Positions 8,876 to 18,255 of a DNA stretch of 64,000 bases are shown here, one piece after another. Under the pieces are notes generated by a model, which was not told the DNA's origin, did no database searches, and saw only the letters and a list, made by a program, of their open reading frames with translations. Position numbers and translations under genes: made by a program. This DNA is from Neomicrococcus aestuarii (lineage in GTDB: Bacteria > Actinomycetota > Actinomycetes > Actinomycetales > Micrococcaceae). Numbering within the stretch: the first letter of the stretch is position 1; each line of letters opens with the position of its first letter. The stretch lies in NCBI RefSeq assembly GCF_014201135.1, contig NZ_JACHDR010000001.1, positions 1,054,001 through 1,118,000 of the forward strand, given 5' to 3'.

Positions 8876-9070
8876 ATGGGACTCGGCGACAAGATTTCTA
8901 ACAAGGCAGAAGAGTTGTCCGGCAAGGCTAAGGAAGCCTTCGGCGACGCTACCAACAACGAGCGCCTGCAGGCCGAAGGCCAGGCAGATCAGGCATCGGC
9001 TGGCGTAAAGCAGGCTGGCGAGAACGTCAAGGACGCCGCCAAGGACGTCAAGGACGGCTTCTCCAAGTAA
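8876..9070 (+). CDS. CsbD family stress protein
   Basis: 64 residues, highly charged, Ala/Lys-rich and predicted helical, with the CsbD pattern of repeated K-x-EEL-x-GKAKE blocks. Family members are general-stress proteins of unknown mechanism. A clear AAAGGA ribosome site lies nine bases upstream of the ATG. It is a single gene with a strong hairpin terminator 70 bases past the stop. Confidence 0.93.
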   Translation: MGLGDKISNKAEELSGKAKEAFGDATNNERLQAEGQADQASAGVKQAGENVKDAAKDVKDGFSK

Positions 9071-9138
9071 GCGCTTCAACGCTTCTCGCGTGACGCATTC
9101 AGTTCGGCGGCATTTGTTGCCTCGTAGCTAGCGTCACT

Positions 9139-9185
9139 ATGCAGGTGGCCCCCGGTGAGCATCGCTCACCGGGGGCCACCTGCAT
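9139..9185. terminator. Long perfect hairpin terminator between csbD and the FMN reductase gene
   Basis: A 22-bp perfect stem (9139-9160 with 9164-9185), arm core CAGGTGGCCCCCGGTGAGC, three-base loop ATC. It lies between convergent genes and can serve both. Confidence 0.85.
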
Positions 9186-9252
9186 TAAGCCGTCGCAACC
9201 AGTAAACAGGTGCCACAACTTTCTGGCGACGTCGCCAAAGACTAAAAAGTGA

Positions 9253-9879
9253 CTACTTTGAAATGTTTGCCAGCAATTGCTCGAACGGCAATGAGGTCAT
9301 GGACGAACCCTGGCCAAAGTTCTCCTCAGCGCGATTGCGAGGAGCGCTACTAATGGCACTTGCCAGCTCCTTGCCGGCACGCTCGATGCGAGACATCAAC
9401 AGTCCTTCACCCTGACCATCGCCCCAATCTTCGGGTGCCGCGAAGACGCTCGTAGGCATCTGTTGCGTGCGCAGGTAGCTGAAGATTGGTCTCATGACGT
9501 AGTCGATCATGAGACTGTGGCGAGCCGACCCACCCGTGGCGCCCAGCAAGACCGGCATGCCTTCAAGGGGCTTGGGATCAAAAGTGTCAATGAAGGACTT
9601 GAAAAGCCCACTCACGGACGCCGTGTAGGTGGGGCTCACGAGCACTAGACCGTCCGCCTCAAGCACGGCGTCCTTCACTTCTTGAAGCGCCGGAGCAGCG
9701 AACCCGGACACCATGTTGTTTGCGATGTCCCCCGCGTAGTCGCGCAAGCTCACCATGCGAACCTCAGCATCAAAGCCTTGGGCCGATAGCGCACGTTCAG
9801 TGGCATGACCCAAGTGTTCGCCCAGCATGGTGGCAGTGGAAGGCACGCCCATGCCTCCGGAAACGACGACAATCTTCAT
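9253..9879 (-). CDS. NADPH-dependent FMN reductase, CE1759 type
   Basis: 208 residues with a flavodoxin-like fold: MKIVVVSGGMGVPSTA at the start, LVLVSPTYTASVSGLFKSFID near residue 80 (FMN phosphate/ring contacts) and LLGATGGSARHS near 115. Such enzymes reduce FMN with NADPH, supplying reduced flavin to monooxygenases or for ferric reduction. It stands alone. GAGAGG precedes the ATG, and an inverted repeat TTTGTAT/ATACAAA lies 22 bases upstream of the start, a likely operator. Physiological partners are unknown. Confidence 0.87.
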   Translation of the reverse strand: MKIVVVSGGMGVPSTATMLGEHLGHATERALSAQGFDAEVRMVSLRDYAGDIANNMVSGFAAPALQEVKDAVLEADGLVLVSPTYTASVSGLFKSFIDTFDPKPLEGMPVLLGATGGSARHSLMIDYVMRPIFSYLRTQQMPTSVFAAPEDWGDGQGEGLLMSRIERAGKELASAISSAPRNRAEENFGQGSSMTSLPFEQLLANISK

Positions 9880-9900
9880 CGCAGGCCTCTCTTCTCAAAA

Positions 9901-9924
9901 TTTGTATGCACTTGAATATACAAA
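9901..9924. promoter_or_regulatory. Inverted repeat upstream of FMN reductase gene
   Basis: TTTGTAT and ATACAAA separated by ten bases, the second arm 39 bases from the start codon. It resembles a dimeric repressor site (MarR or TetR size); the regulator is unknown. Confidence 0.5.
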
Positions 9925-9970
9925 CGATGAGTGCGGCTCATTCATTCCCTTCGGCCAGGAAACGTTAAAC

Positions 9971-10004
9971 AAGAATGGCGCCCCGAAAACGGGACGCCAT
10001 TCTT
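9971..10004 (-). terminator. Hairpin terminator of the rpf gene
   Basis: Arms AAGAATGGCGCCCCG and CGGGACGCCATTCTT, 14 of 15 pairs, loop AAAA, twelve bases past the rpf stop. Confidence 0.8.
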
Positions 10005-10015
10005 GGTCAACCTAT

Positions 10016-11375
<1,360 letters not shown>

Positions 11376-12149
11376 CTACGCGTCCTTGAGCTGAGCAATG
11401 TAGGAAATAGTGCGATCTAAAGCGCGCTCAAATTCCTCACCTGCGTGATTCTCGCGCAGCTTCGGCTCAAGTTCCTCAATAAAGGGGTATTCGCTCAAAT
11501 CGGAGCCGCGGGCGTCGTCGTGTGCTCCACAAGAGCCGGATTCAGGACCGACGTCAGAAATATCAACATCCGCCCCGGCTAGCTCCAGGAGCAAGTGACC
11601 CAAGAGGAAACTGGAATAGGCGCGGTACGCGCGAACAGTGGCTTCTTCCGAGAATCCGCTCTCGCGCAAAGCTTGCAAGAAACGATTGATCCACGTGAGA
11701 CTTCGCATGGGTGGGCGGATCCACGGAGCTTCCGGTGGCCGGGTAGCAATCACGGGGAAAACTTGAGGGTGCTCTTGAGCGACCTTGCGGAAACCGTGGG
11801 ACAAGCGACGCACAAAGCTTTCCCACCCCTCGGTGGCTTCTTTGTGAACTTCCGGGTTGGATTCAAGATCTTCGAGAACAAGTTCAACGATGCCGTCTAT
11901 GAGCACATCGCGCGACGGAACATACCTATAAAGGGACATCGCTTGAACACCGAGCCGAGCTGCCAGATTGCGCATGGAGAGCTGGTGGATTGATTCATCC
12001 TCAATCAGCTCGGCGCCGGTCCTGAGTATTAATCCAAGATCCAGCCGGCCACGGCTTGATTTGCGACGACTCGCAAGATCGGTTGTTTCGAAATCCTGCC
12101 CCTCTGCCGCGGTTCTGACTGCTTCAGACGGGGGCTTATTCATCCCCAT
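11376..12149 (-). CDS. TetR family transcriptional regulator (TetR_C-type ligand domain)
   Basis: 257 residues. The helix-turn-helix lies at about residues 60-85 (LSMRNLAARLGVQAMSLYRYVPSRD), followed by a long C-terminal ligand domain. A 45-residue polar N-terminal tail precedes the HTH. The start at 12149 has AGAGAGG upstream. It diverges from the yihY-like gene, which it might control together with itself. The effector is unknown. A copy of the dispersed repeat (HDDA in frame) lies in its C-terminal half at 11512. Confidence 0.88.
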   Translation of the reverse strand: MGMNKPPSEAVRTAAEGQDFETTDLASRRKSSRGRLDLGLILRTGAELIEDESIHQLSMRNLAARLGVQAMSLYRYVPSRDVLIDGIVELVLEDLESNPEVHKEATEGWESFVRRLSHGFRKVAQEHPQVFPVIATRPPEAPWIRPPMRSLTWINRFLQALRESGFSEEATVRAYRAYSSFLLGHLLLELAGADVDISDVGPESGSCGAHDDARGSDLSEYPFIEELEPKLRENHAGEEFERALDRTISYIAQLKDA

Positions 12150-12373
12150 TGACCTCTCTCTTTCCCCTCCATGTTGAAGAATATCAACACAAGTGCATGA
12201 AAGTTTGTGCTTTGGAACGAATAAGTCGGTAGGCTCGCTCACCTTATACTGTAAGTTCATCCACGTGTGAGTGACAAGCATTCGCCCGTTCCAATGAAGG
12301 GCCCGCGCCGCAACAATCACATTTAGACTTACAACGAAGACCTGCTGTGAAAGTTCACCCAACGGAGGCCGTC

Positions 12374-13591
12374 ATGACCGTTTCGCCACTTAGTGGAACC
12401 CGTTCAGCTATAGACACGATCGAATCGAACGATCCCGAATTCCGCGAGATTGTGGAAAATCCACCGCGGCTTAAAGGCAAAGTTCTCAAGTACTCGTTAG
12501 GCAGGGCGCTTCGTGAATTCACGCGAGACGGCTGCTTGGACATGGCAGCGGGCCTTACGTACCGCGCTGTCTTTGCAATCTTCCCTGGCCTCTTGGCCTT
12601 GGTCTCTCTCCTTGGCGTGATCGGTCAGGCTGAAACCACCACCCAGTTCATGGTGGATCTCATCAACCAAATGGGTTCCAAGGAAATGGCAAAGACCCTC
12701 GAACAGCCCATCATGCAGCTCGCATCCTCGAGCGGAGCTGGACTTGGTCTCTTGATTGGTGTGCTCGGCGGCATTTGGACGGCCTCAAACTACGTGGTGG
12801 CCTTCAGCAAGTCTCTCAACACCATCTTTGAGGTAGACGAGGGTCGCCCCATCTGGTCCTTGCGTGCTGTTACCTACACCGTCACTCTCGTGATTGTGTT
12901 GCTCGCTGTCTTGGCCATTGCACTTCTCATCCTGTCAGGCCCGGTAGCTACCGGCTTGGGTGCTGTGATTGGGCTTGGACCGCAGGCCCTAGCGGTGTGG
13001 AACATCGCCAAGTGGCCGTTGCTTGTCCTGATTGCGATCTTCATGATCTCCACGCTGTATTACTGGACGCCGAACGCTCGTCAGTCCAAGTACCGCATTC
13101 TTTCTTTCGGCGCTTTCATCGCCTTGTTGGTGATTGGTCTGGCGACGTTGGGCTTCTCCGTGTACCTCGCCAACTTCAGCAACTACAACGCGACGTACGG
13201 CTCCATTGGTGGCGTGATCGTCTTCCTGCTGTGGCTGTGGATCATGAACGCCGTGTTGCTCTTTGGTGCTGAAGTCGACGCCGAGCTCGAGCGCGGCCGC
13301 CAGCTACAGTCCGGAATCGACGCCGAAGATACCCTCAAGCTTCCGGTGCGTGGTTTCAAGGCAACCTTGAAGAAGGAAGAAAAGTACATCAAGGATGTGC
13401 AGGAGGCGCAGGATTTGCGCCACGAGTACAACCCGGAAAAGCACAAGGATCCCGAAGCCGAAAGCGAGAAGCGGATGTGGACCGTGCTGGCCGGCGGCTT
13501 GGCCGTTTTCCTCGGAGTGGGGCTGGTTCGCAAGATCCGCGGCGACGGACCGCTTTTTGACAACGTTGACGGCGAAGACGCCAAGTCTTAG
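12374..13591 (+). CDS. YihY/virulence factor BrkB family membrane protein
   Basis: 405 residues. Residues ~50-300 carry six or seven membrane helices with the family motifs DMAAGLTYRAVFAIFPGLLAL, YYWTPNARQ, and GGVIVFLLWLWIMNAVLLFGAEVDAE. A charged cytoplasmic tail of about 75 residues and a final hydrophobic segment follow. The family was once misnamed ribonuclease BN; its real function is not established. The ATG at 12374 has CGGAGG six bases upstream, better than the upstream in-frame GTG. Confidence 0.9.
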   Translation: MTVSPLSGTRSAIDTIESNDPEFREIVENPPRLKGKVLKYSLGRALREFTRDGCLDMAAGLTYRAVFAIFPGLLALVSLLGVIGQAETTTQFMVDLINQMGSKEMAKTLEQPIMQLASSSGAGLGLLIGVLGGIWTASNYVVAFSKSLNTIFEVDEGRPIWSLRAVTYTVTLVIVLLAVLAIALLILSGPVATGLGAVIGLGPQALAVWNIAKWPLLVLIAIFMISTLYYWTPNARQSKYRILSFGAFIALLVIGLATLGFSVYLANFSNYNATYGSIGGVIVFLLWLWIMNAVLLFGAEVDAELERGRQLQSGIDAEDTLKLPVRGFKATLKKEEKYIKDVQEAQDLRHEYNPEKHKDPEAESEKRMWTVLAGGLAVFLGVGLVRKIRGDGPLFDNVDGEDAKS

Positions 13592-13614
13592 CGGATTTTG
13601 ATACGGTTCACCCC

Positions 13615-14058
13615 ATGAGCTGCATCATGATCATCAACGGGCCCAACCTGAACCTTCTCGGCAAGCGCGAGCCTGAAATCTACGGCACCACCACGCTGGC
13701 CGAGATCGAACAGGCCTGCCAAGAGATCGCGGACAAGAACCAGGTCACTCTCGAGTTCCTACAGTCCAACCACGAGGGCGTGATCATCGATTGGATCCAC
13801 GAAGCGCGCGATCGTTGTGACGCACTACTGATCAACCCGGGCGCCTTCACCCACACCTCGGTGGCCATTCGGGACGCACTGTCGGCGTTCAACGGCCCCA
13901 AGGTGGAATGCCACCTCTCCAACGTGCACGCTCGCGAGGAGTTCCGCCACCATTCCTACATCTCTCCCGTGGTCAACTCGATCATCATCGGGGCCGGCTG
14001 GCGTGGCTACACCATGGGTCTGAATTACTTGATGGATTCACTGGCAGACGCGAAGTAG
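13615..14058 (+). CDS. aroQ: AroQ, type II 3-dehydroquinate dehydratase
   Basis: 147 residues, normal for the type II enzyme of the shikimate pathway, which converts 3-dehydroquinate to 3-dehydroshikimate. GPNLNLLGKREPEIYG (residues 9-24) contains the catalytic Arg and Tyr, NPGAFTHTS lies near 82, and HLSNVHAREEFRHHS near 102 carries the catalytic His and substrate-binding residues. No strong ribosome site is present; TACGGT lies seven bases upstream. A bidirectional terminator follows. Confidence 0.95.
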   Translation: MSCIMIINGPNLNLLGKREPEIYGTTTLAEIEQACQEIADKNQVTLEFLQSNHEGVIIDWIHEARDRCDALLINPGAFTHTSVAIRDALSAFNGPKVECHLSNVHAREEFRHHSYISPVVNSIIIGAGWRGYTMGLNYLMDSLADAK

Positions 14059-14088
14059 TTAGCTCTTTCGCTGATTTAAGCGCTGATT

Positions 14089-14143
14089 AAACGCAGAAAG
14101 CGGCACCTTGAGTGTGAAAACTCAGGTGCCGCTTTCTGCGTTT
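14089..14143. terminator. Bidirectional terminator between aroQ and the SIP gene
   Basis: A long stem: AAACGCAGAAAGCGGCACCT pairs with AGGTGCCGCTTTCTGCGTTT, with a further GAGT/ACTC pair inside. It lies between convergent genes. Confidence 0.9.
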
Positions 14144-14193
14144 CTGGAGCTCTAGAACGTCCGGCCCGGACGTTGACGCCCCCGACTAAGGCT

Positions 14194-15042
14194 TTAGGCG
14201 TCCGGGAAGATCTTGCCGATCGGCTCGCGCTTCTCAGCCTGGAACGTGTCCTCAGCTCGCCCGTAAGCCCAGTACGCGGACAAGGACATCATGCGACGAT
14301 CGATCCCGCGATCATCTGCCAAATAGCGGCGCAACGACTTGATCATTTCGCGCTCACCGTGGGCGAAGACCTGCACCAGACCGGATCGCCACGGGTACTT
14401 CATGACCTCGGCGGCGAGCTTGGTGGTGGTCGACGTGAACTCTGCTTTGCGGTGCACCCAGCGGATTTCCACGGCAGACGGCTTAGCTAGCTCAATTTCA
14501 TCCTCGGCGTCCTGCACTTCGATGAAGGCAACGCCCTCCGCGTTCGAAGGCATGGCTTCCAGCGCGGTTGCGATCGCCGGCAGCGCAGATTCATCGCCGG
14601 CGAGTAGGTGCCAATCGACGCTTTCTTCAGGCTTGTAGTTACCGCCGGGGCCGTTGAAACAGACGACGTCGCCTGGTTGCGCTTGCGCTGCCCACGGCCC
14701 GGCCAGTCCGTCCTCACCATGGACAACGAAGTCGACGTCGATGGTTCCGTTCTGGTGATCCACTTTTCGCACGGTGTACGTACGACGCACAGGAACTGCT
14801 TCTGGCCCGTGATCGCGGCGGATGGCGTCGATGTCATACGGCGGCGTGAGTCCCAGAGACGGGTCTGCGAAGAGGAGCTTGATGTACTTGTCTGTCACGG
14901 GACGATCCGTGAAATCTTTGAAACCTTCCCCACCGAAGGTCAGCCGGACCATATGTGGGTTGATCCGTTGAGTGGCTACCACTTCCATGGCAACCTGCGG
15001 ACGGGGCGCGCGTGGCGCGGTATCGGGTGTTGGTTGGGTCAT
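14194..15042 (-). CDS. Siderophore-interacting protein (flavin-dependent ferric reductase)
   Basis: 282 residues of the SIP/ViuB family. The N-terminal FAD-binding beta-barrel includes RRTYTVRKVD near residue 84 and FVVHGEDGLAGPWAAQAQPGD; the NAD(P)-binding half includes LLAGDESALPAI near 147 and VQVFAHGEREMIK near 222. These cytoplasmic enzymes reduce ferric-siderophores. It overlaps the upstream thioesterase gene by four bases, so the two are co-transcribed, and it has AAAGGAAG upstream. No siderophore transport genes are in view. Confidence 0.92.
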   Translation of the reverse strand: MTQPTPDTAPRAPRPQVAMEVVATQRINPHMVRLTFGGEGFKDFTDRPVTDKYIKLLFADPSLGLTPPYDIDAIRRDHGPEAVPVRRTYTVRKVDHQNGTIDVDFVVHGEDGLAGPWAAQAQPGDVVCFNGPGGNYKPEESVDWHLLAGDESALPAIATALEAMPSNAEGVAFIEVQDAEDEIELAKPSAVEIRWVHRKAEFTSTTTKLAAEVMKYPWRSGLVQVFAHGEREMIKSLRRYLADDRGIDRRMMSLSAYWAYGRAEDTFQAEKREPIGKIFPDA

Positions 15043-15512
15043 GAGGACTTCCTTTCACCGAAGACGGGAGGACCGGAGAATCTCTCCATCCTCCGTTTCT
15101 CGTCACTGCTAATCCGCAAAAGCCGCTGCGTCTCAGTTGAGAAGAAGGCCAGCGTAGTGCTGGCCTTGATGCACAGCGTGTTTTCTACGGGATCAAAAAA
15201 TTCGTAACACACGTCAAAGCTTGCGGCCTTGATATTAGCGATCCATACTTCCACGCGTACCGGGACGTTGCGGTACTCCAAGGGTGACAAGTACCGCACC
15301 CGGTGGTCCACTACCAGCACTTGCGTGCTCGGGGAAACATCGTTCAGGAAGGTAGCCGGAGCCGGAACGCCTTCGCGTCCAGTCCCTCCGGGAACTCCCA
15401 GCGCGTGCACTCGTGCCTCTTCCATGAGGCGCACGCTATTGACGTTGTTGATGTGACCATACGCATCCATGTCTCCCCAGCGCATGGGGACGTCCACCAC
15501 AATTCGAGCCAT
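15039..15512 (-). CDS. Acyl-CoA thioesterase, 4HBT hotdog family
   Basis: 157 residues. The N-terminal block RWGDMDAYGHINNVNSVRLMEEAR (residues ~11-34) holds the Asp of 4-hydroxybenzoyl-CoA thioesterase-like hotdog proteins. The substrate is unknown. AGGAGAG precedes the ATG. Its stop overlaps the start of the siderophore-interacting protein gene. Confidence 0.9.
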   Translation of the reverse strand: MARIVVDVPMRWGDMDAYGHINNVNSVRLMEEARVHALGVPGGTGREGVPAPATFLNDVSPSTQVLVVDHRVRYLSPLEYRNVPVRVEVWIANIKAASFDVCYEFFDPVENTLCIKASTTLAFFSTETQRLLRISSDEKRRMERFSGPPVFGERKSS

Positions 15513-15554
15513 GAACTCTCCTAGCTTGCCCCGCGCCTCACGCGGGTTGACCTC

Positions 15555-16652
15555 TTAAAGCGAGCTTGCGTCGTCGTGCGCGCTCACTTGACTGTCCGCC
15601 TGTGCCGCAGGAAGCAAACCGAGCTTCTCAAGCTTCGCAGCGATTTTCGCGCCGTCTGGCTCATAGATCCACGGCGTTCCCGGCGTGGATCCCATCATTT
15701 CTTCCGAACGACCACCGGCGAGCACGGCTTCAGACGGCGTGAGCTGTCGAATGACAATGGCCCGCACGTGATCCGGGTAGCGGCGCGCAAACTCGGCGTA
15801 AATCTCCGGGTCATGCTGCCCATCATCGCCAATCAACAACCATTTGACGTCCGGGAACTCGTCCGCGAGGCGCCGCAACTGATTAACCTTGTGTTGCATT
15901 CCCGAACGGAACCAGCGGCCCTCAGTTGGCCCCCAGTCTGTCAACAAGAGCGGCCCCTTGGGGTAGAGATTGCGCTTGAGGAAGCGCTGCAACGTCTGCG
16001 CTACGTTCCAAGCGCCGGTGGACAAGTAGATCACTGGGGCGTGGACGTTGTGCTGGACCAGACGCTCGAGCATCACGGCCATGCCGGGGGTTGGAACGCG
16101 CGCGTGCTCATCCAGCACGAAGGAGTTCCAGGCCGCCAACAGCGGACGTGGCAGCGCGGTCACCACCACGGTATCGTCAATATCGGAGACGATGCCAAAG
16201 GTTTGCTCTTGGTCCACCACGTACACATGCGCGTGGGATGGTTCGCCGCCATCAGCCAATAGCTCGATGGTGTGCCAGCCGGCCGGAAGCTTCGCGCGGA
16301 TCCGAATATCCACCACGCCGCCACGGTCTGCGTCTACATAGAATTCGCTGCCCGCCACTCGGACGCGTACCTCGGCGTAGGGAACAGGCGCGGACGTAAA
16401 GTTACGCCAGCCTCGGACGCCATCCGTGACAACGTTCGGCAACGGGAGCCCATTCTCGAAGGCTTCTTCACGCGCCATCACCACTCGAGCCATCACGCGG
16501 ACCCACGAATCGGATAAACCGTACCCGCGGAATGCAAAAACGGTTTGCACCCAACCGCGTTCTTCGGCACGGCGCAAACGGAACGCATGCCAGCCGTCTT
16601 CGAGCTTGATTGCCGGGTTGTCCCAGAAATCTGACTTCTTCAACAATGCCAT
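15555..16652 (-). CDS. APP1-type phosphatidate phosphatase domain protein (DUF2183)
   Basis: 365 residues. The HAD-type motif SDIDDTVVVT is at 156-165, STGAWN follows near 220 and LLIGDDGQHDPEIYAEF near 283, the arrangement of the APP1/DUF2183 phosphatase domain. The first 150 residues form a beta-rich domain. APP1 in yeast dephosphorylates phosphatidate; the bacterial role is not established. The C-terminus ends HDDASSL, encoded by a copy of the dispersed repeat, probably an addition to the core protein. Confidence 0.87.
   Translation of the reverse strand: MALLKKSDFWDNPAIKLEDGWHAFRLRRAEERGWVQTVFAFRGYGLSDSWVRVMARVVMAREEAFENGLPLPNVVTDGVRGWRNFTSAPVPYAEVRVRVAGSEFYVDADRGGVVDIRIRAKLPAGWHTIELLADGGEPSHAHVYVVDQEQTFGIVSDIDDTVVVTALPRPLLAAWNSFVLDEHARVPTPGMAVMLERLVQHNVHAPVIYLSTGAWNVAQTLQRFLKRNLYPKGPLLLTDWGPTEGRWFRSGMQHKVNQLRRLADEFPDVKWLLIGDDGQHDPEIYAEFARRYPDHVRAIVIRQLTPSEAVLAGGRSEEMMGSTPGTPWIYEPDGAKIAAKLEKLGLLPAAQADSQVSAHDDASSL
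15568..15578 (-). repeat. TACGACGACGC repeat, one mismatch, at a coding end
   Basis: On the minus strand CACGACGACGCAAGCTC. In frame it encodes His-Asp-Asp-Ala-Ser-Ser near the stop of the DUF2183 gene. Confidence 0.7.
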
Positions 16653-16804
16653 GGTGACAGTGTTTCATGACGTGCGTGGCTTTTCTGATTTCCCGGCAAC
16701 GAATGCGTCATGCAGTTCGGGCTCATGACGGGCTGTGACCGGCTTATGAACGAATTATTCGGCGCACCCTTTACGTCTTCTACAAGGCGTACAAGAATGA
16801 ACTC

Positions 16805-17245
16805 ATGATGTTCGAACACGCCGATGGCGCCCCTGTCCTTCACCTCACCGAAGACCAGTCATGGCAATTGCTGGACAAGACTAAGCACGGCCGCATTGCC
16901 CTCTATGCCGGAGTGGAGGTGGACATTTTCCCGGTCAATTTCTCCACGACTGATCGCGTGATCTACGTCCGCACTGCGCCGGGTTCTAAGCTCGCCGAGC
17001 TGACCATCAACCCGAAGGTCGCGTTCGAAGCTGACGGCATCTTGAGTGACGAAGCGTGGTCCGTGATTGTTCACGGCACCGCCAAGAACCTTGAGACCGA
17101 AGCTGAAATCGCCACCGCCCGAGAGTCCGGCGTGACCCCCTGGGTTCCCACCACGAAGGAATCGTGGGTCAGCATCACGCCGACAGCCGTTACGGGTCGT
17201 CACTTCGTTTTCGGTAAGCAGCCCGAGCTCGACGACGAAATCTAG
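16805..17245 (+). CDS. Pyridoxamine 5'-phosphate oxidase-fold (PPOX) protein
   Basis: 146 residues with the split-barrel flavin/F420-binding pattern: GRIALYAGVEVDIFPVNFSTTDRVIYVRTAPGSKL near residues 30-64, then VIVHGTAK near 91, and a C-terminal ITPTAVTGRHF. Similar small actinobacterial proteins bind FMN, F420 or biliverdin; which cofactor is used here cannot be decided. No ribosome site is evident and the start could be either of two consecutive ATGs. Confidence 0.83.
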   Translation: MMFEHADGAPVLHLTEDQSWQLLDKTKHGRIALYAGVEVDIFPVNFSTTDRVIYVRTAPGSKLAELTINPKVAFEADGILSDEAWSVIVHGTAKNLETEAEIATARESGVTPWVPTTKESWVSITPTAVTGRHFVFGKQPELDDEI

Positions 17246-17278
17246 CCTTCGCCATCAGGCACGTGAAGGCATCACAGC

Positions 17279-17284
17279 TACTCT
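17279..17284 (+). promoter_or_regulatory. -10 box, leaderless start
   Basis: TACTCT six bases before the ATG at 17291; no Shine-Dalgarno sequence. Confidence 0.45.
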
Positions 17285-17290
17285 GGAACT

Positions 17291-18229
17291 ATGGCTGTGG
17301 ACCCTCATTCTTCATCTGAAACCATCTCTTCGACCGCTCTTCGCGCTACGGCGGTCGAAGCAGCGCTTGCGGCCGGACCTGCGCTACGAGCAGCATTCCG
17401 TGGTGGTGTGAGCGCGCGCGAGAAGAGCAATGCTCACGATCTCGTGACGGACGTGGATGTGGCTACCGAACGCACTCTTGCGGACATCTTGCGGACGGCC
17501 TACCCGGAGTCCACGTTTTGGGGCGAAGAATCCACGCAGGGCGCGCGCCCCACTGAGTCGGGGAACGCATCCGAAAAGAGCGCGCTCGAATGGATCGTGG
17601 ATCCCATTGACGGCACCTCCAACTTCGTTCACGGCGTAGCCCTGTTCTCGATTTCGGTCGCCGCCACTCTCAACCAGCAACTCGTAGCGGGCGTGGTCTA
17701 TGACCCCATCGCCGACCTACTGTTTTCCGCCGATGAACACGGCGCCTATCTCAACGGGGAACCGTTGCCCTCCCGCGCACAGACTCCACGCGCCGACGCG
17801 GCACCCGCGCAAGGCAGCGGCGTCGTACTGGAACCGCGCAGCGAGCGCTCCTTAAGCCTCTTTACGGACTACCCGTCGGCCGAGACGATCGCCGAGGACG
17901 GGATGCTCGCTCTGGAAGCCTTTGGGGATTTGGTGACCACGTACGCCACCGTGCGCCGTCCCGTGAGTACCGCGCAGTCGCTGGTGCATTTAGCGGCGGG
18001 CTGGTCCGATGTCTGGTTTGGGTTCGGACTAAAGGCGTGGGACGTTGCCGCGGGCGCGTTCATCATTCAGCAGGCCGGCGGGCGCTTCGAAGCCATCCGG
18101 CCTGCGGATTCTTCCCAGTACGACGACGCACACCCGCTCACAGCCCCGGCCCACTACGCGCTGGGGCCCGGCGTGGAGTCCGAGACCGCGCGTGCGTGGG
18201 TTGCCCGCATCCTGGAACAGCGGCGGTAA
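17291..18229 (+). CDS. Inositol monophosphatase family protein
   Basis: 312 residues. The metal and substrate motifs are all present: DLVTDVDVATE (~51-61), GEES near 77, WIVDPIDGTSNFVHG near 103-117, and KAWDVAAGAFIIQQAGG near 251. The family hydrolyses inositol-1-phosphate, or in actinobacteria also histidinol phosphate or PAP. It is longer than typical, with an insert near residue 165 and a C-terminal part carrying a repeat-derived QYDDA stretch. Apparently transcribed as a leaderless single gene. Confidence 0.9.
   Translation: MAVDPHSSSETISSTALRATAVEAALAAGPALRAAFRGGVSAREKSNAHDLVTDVDVATERTLADILRTAYPESTFWGEESTQGARPTESGNASEKSALEWIVDPIDGTSNFVHGVALFSISVAATLNQQLVAGVVYDPIADLLFSADEHGAYLNGEPLPSRAQTPRADAAPAQGSGVVLEPRSERSLSLFTDYPSAETIAEDGMLALEAFGDLVTTYATVRRPVSTAQSLVHLAAGWSDVWFGFGLKAWDVAAGAFIIQQAGGRFEAIRPADSSQYDDAHPLTAPAHYALGPGVESETARAWVARILEQRR
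18119..18129 (+). repeat. TACGACGACGC repeat, exact, inside a gene
   Basis: Encodes Tyr-Asp-Asp-Ala in the C-terminal part of the inositol monophosphatase family protein. Confidence 0.6.
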
Positions 18230-18255
18230 TAGGCTTCGTTCCCGTTTCAGGTGTC

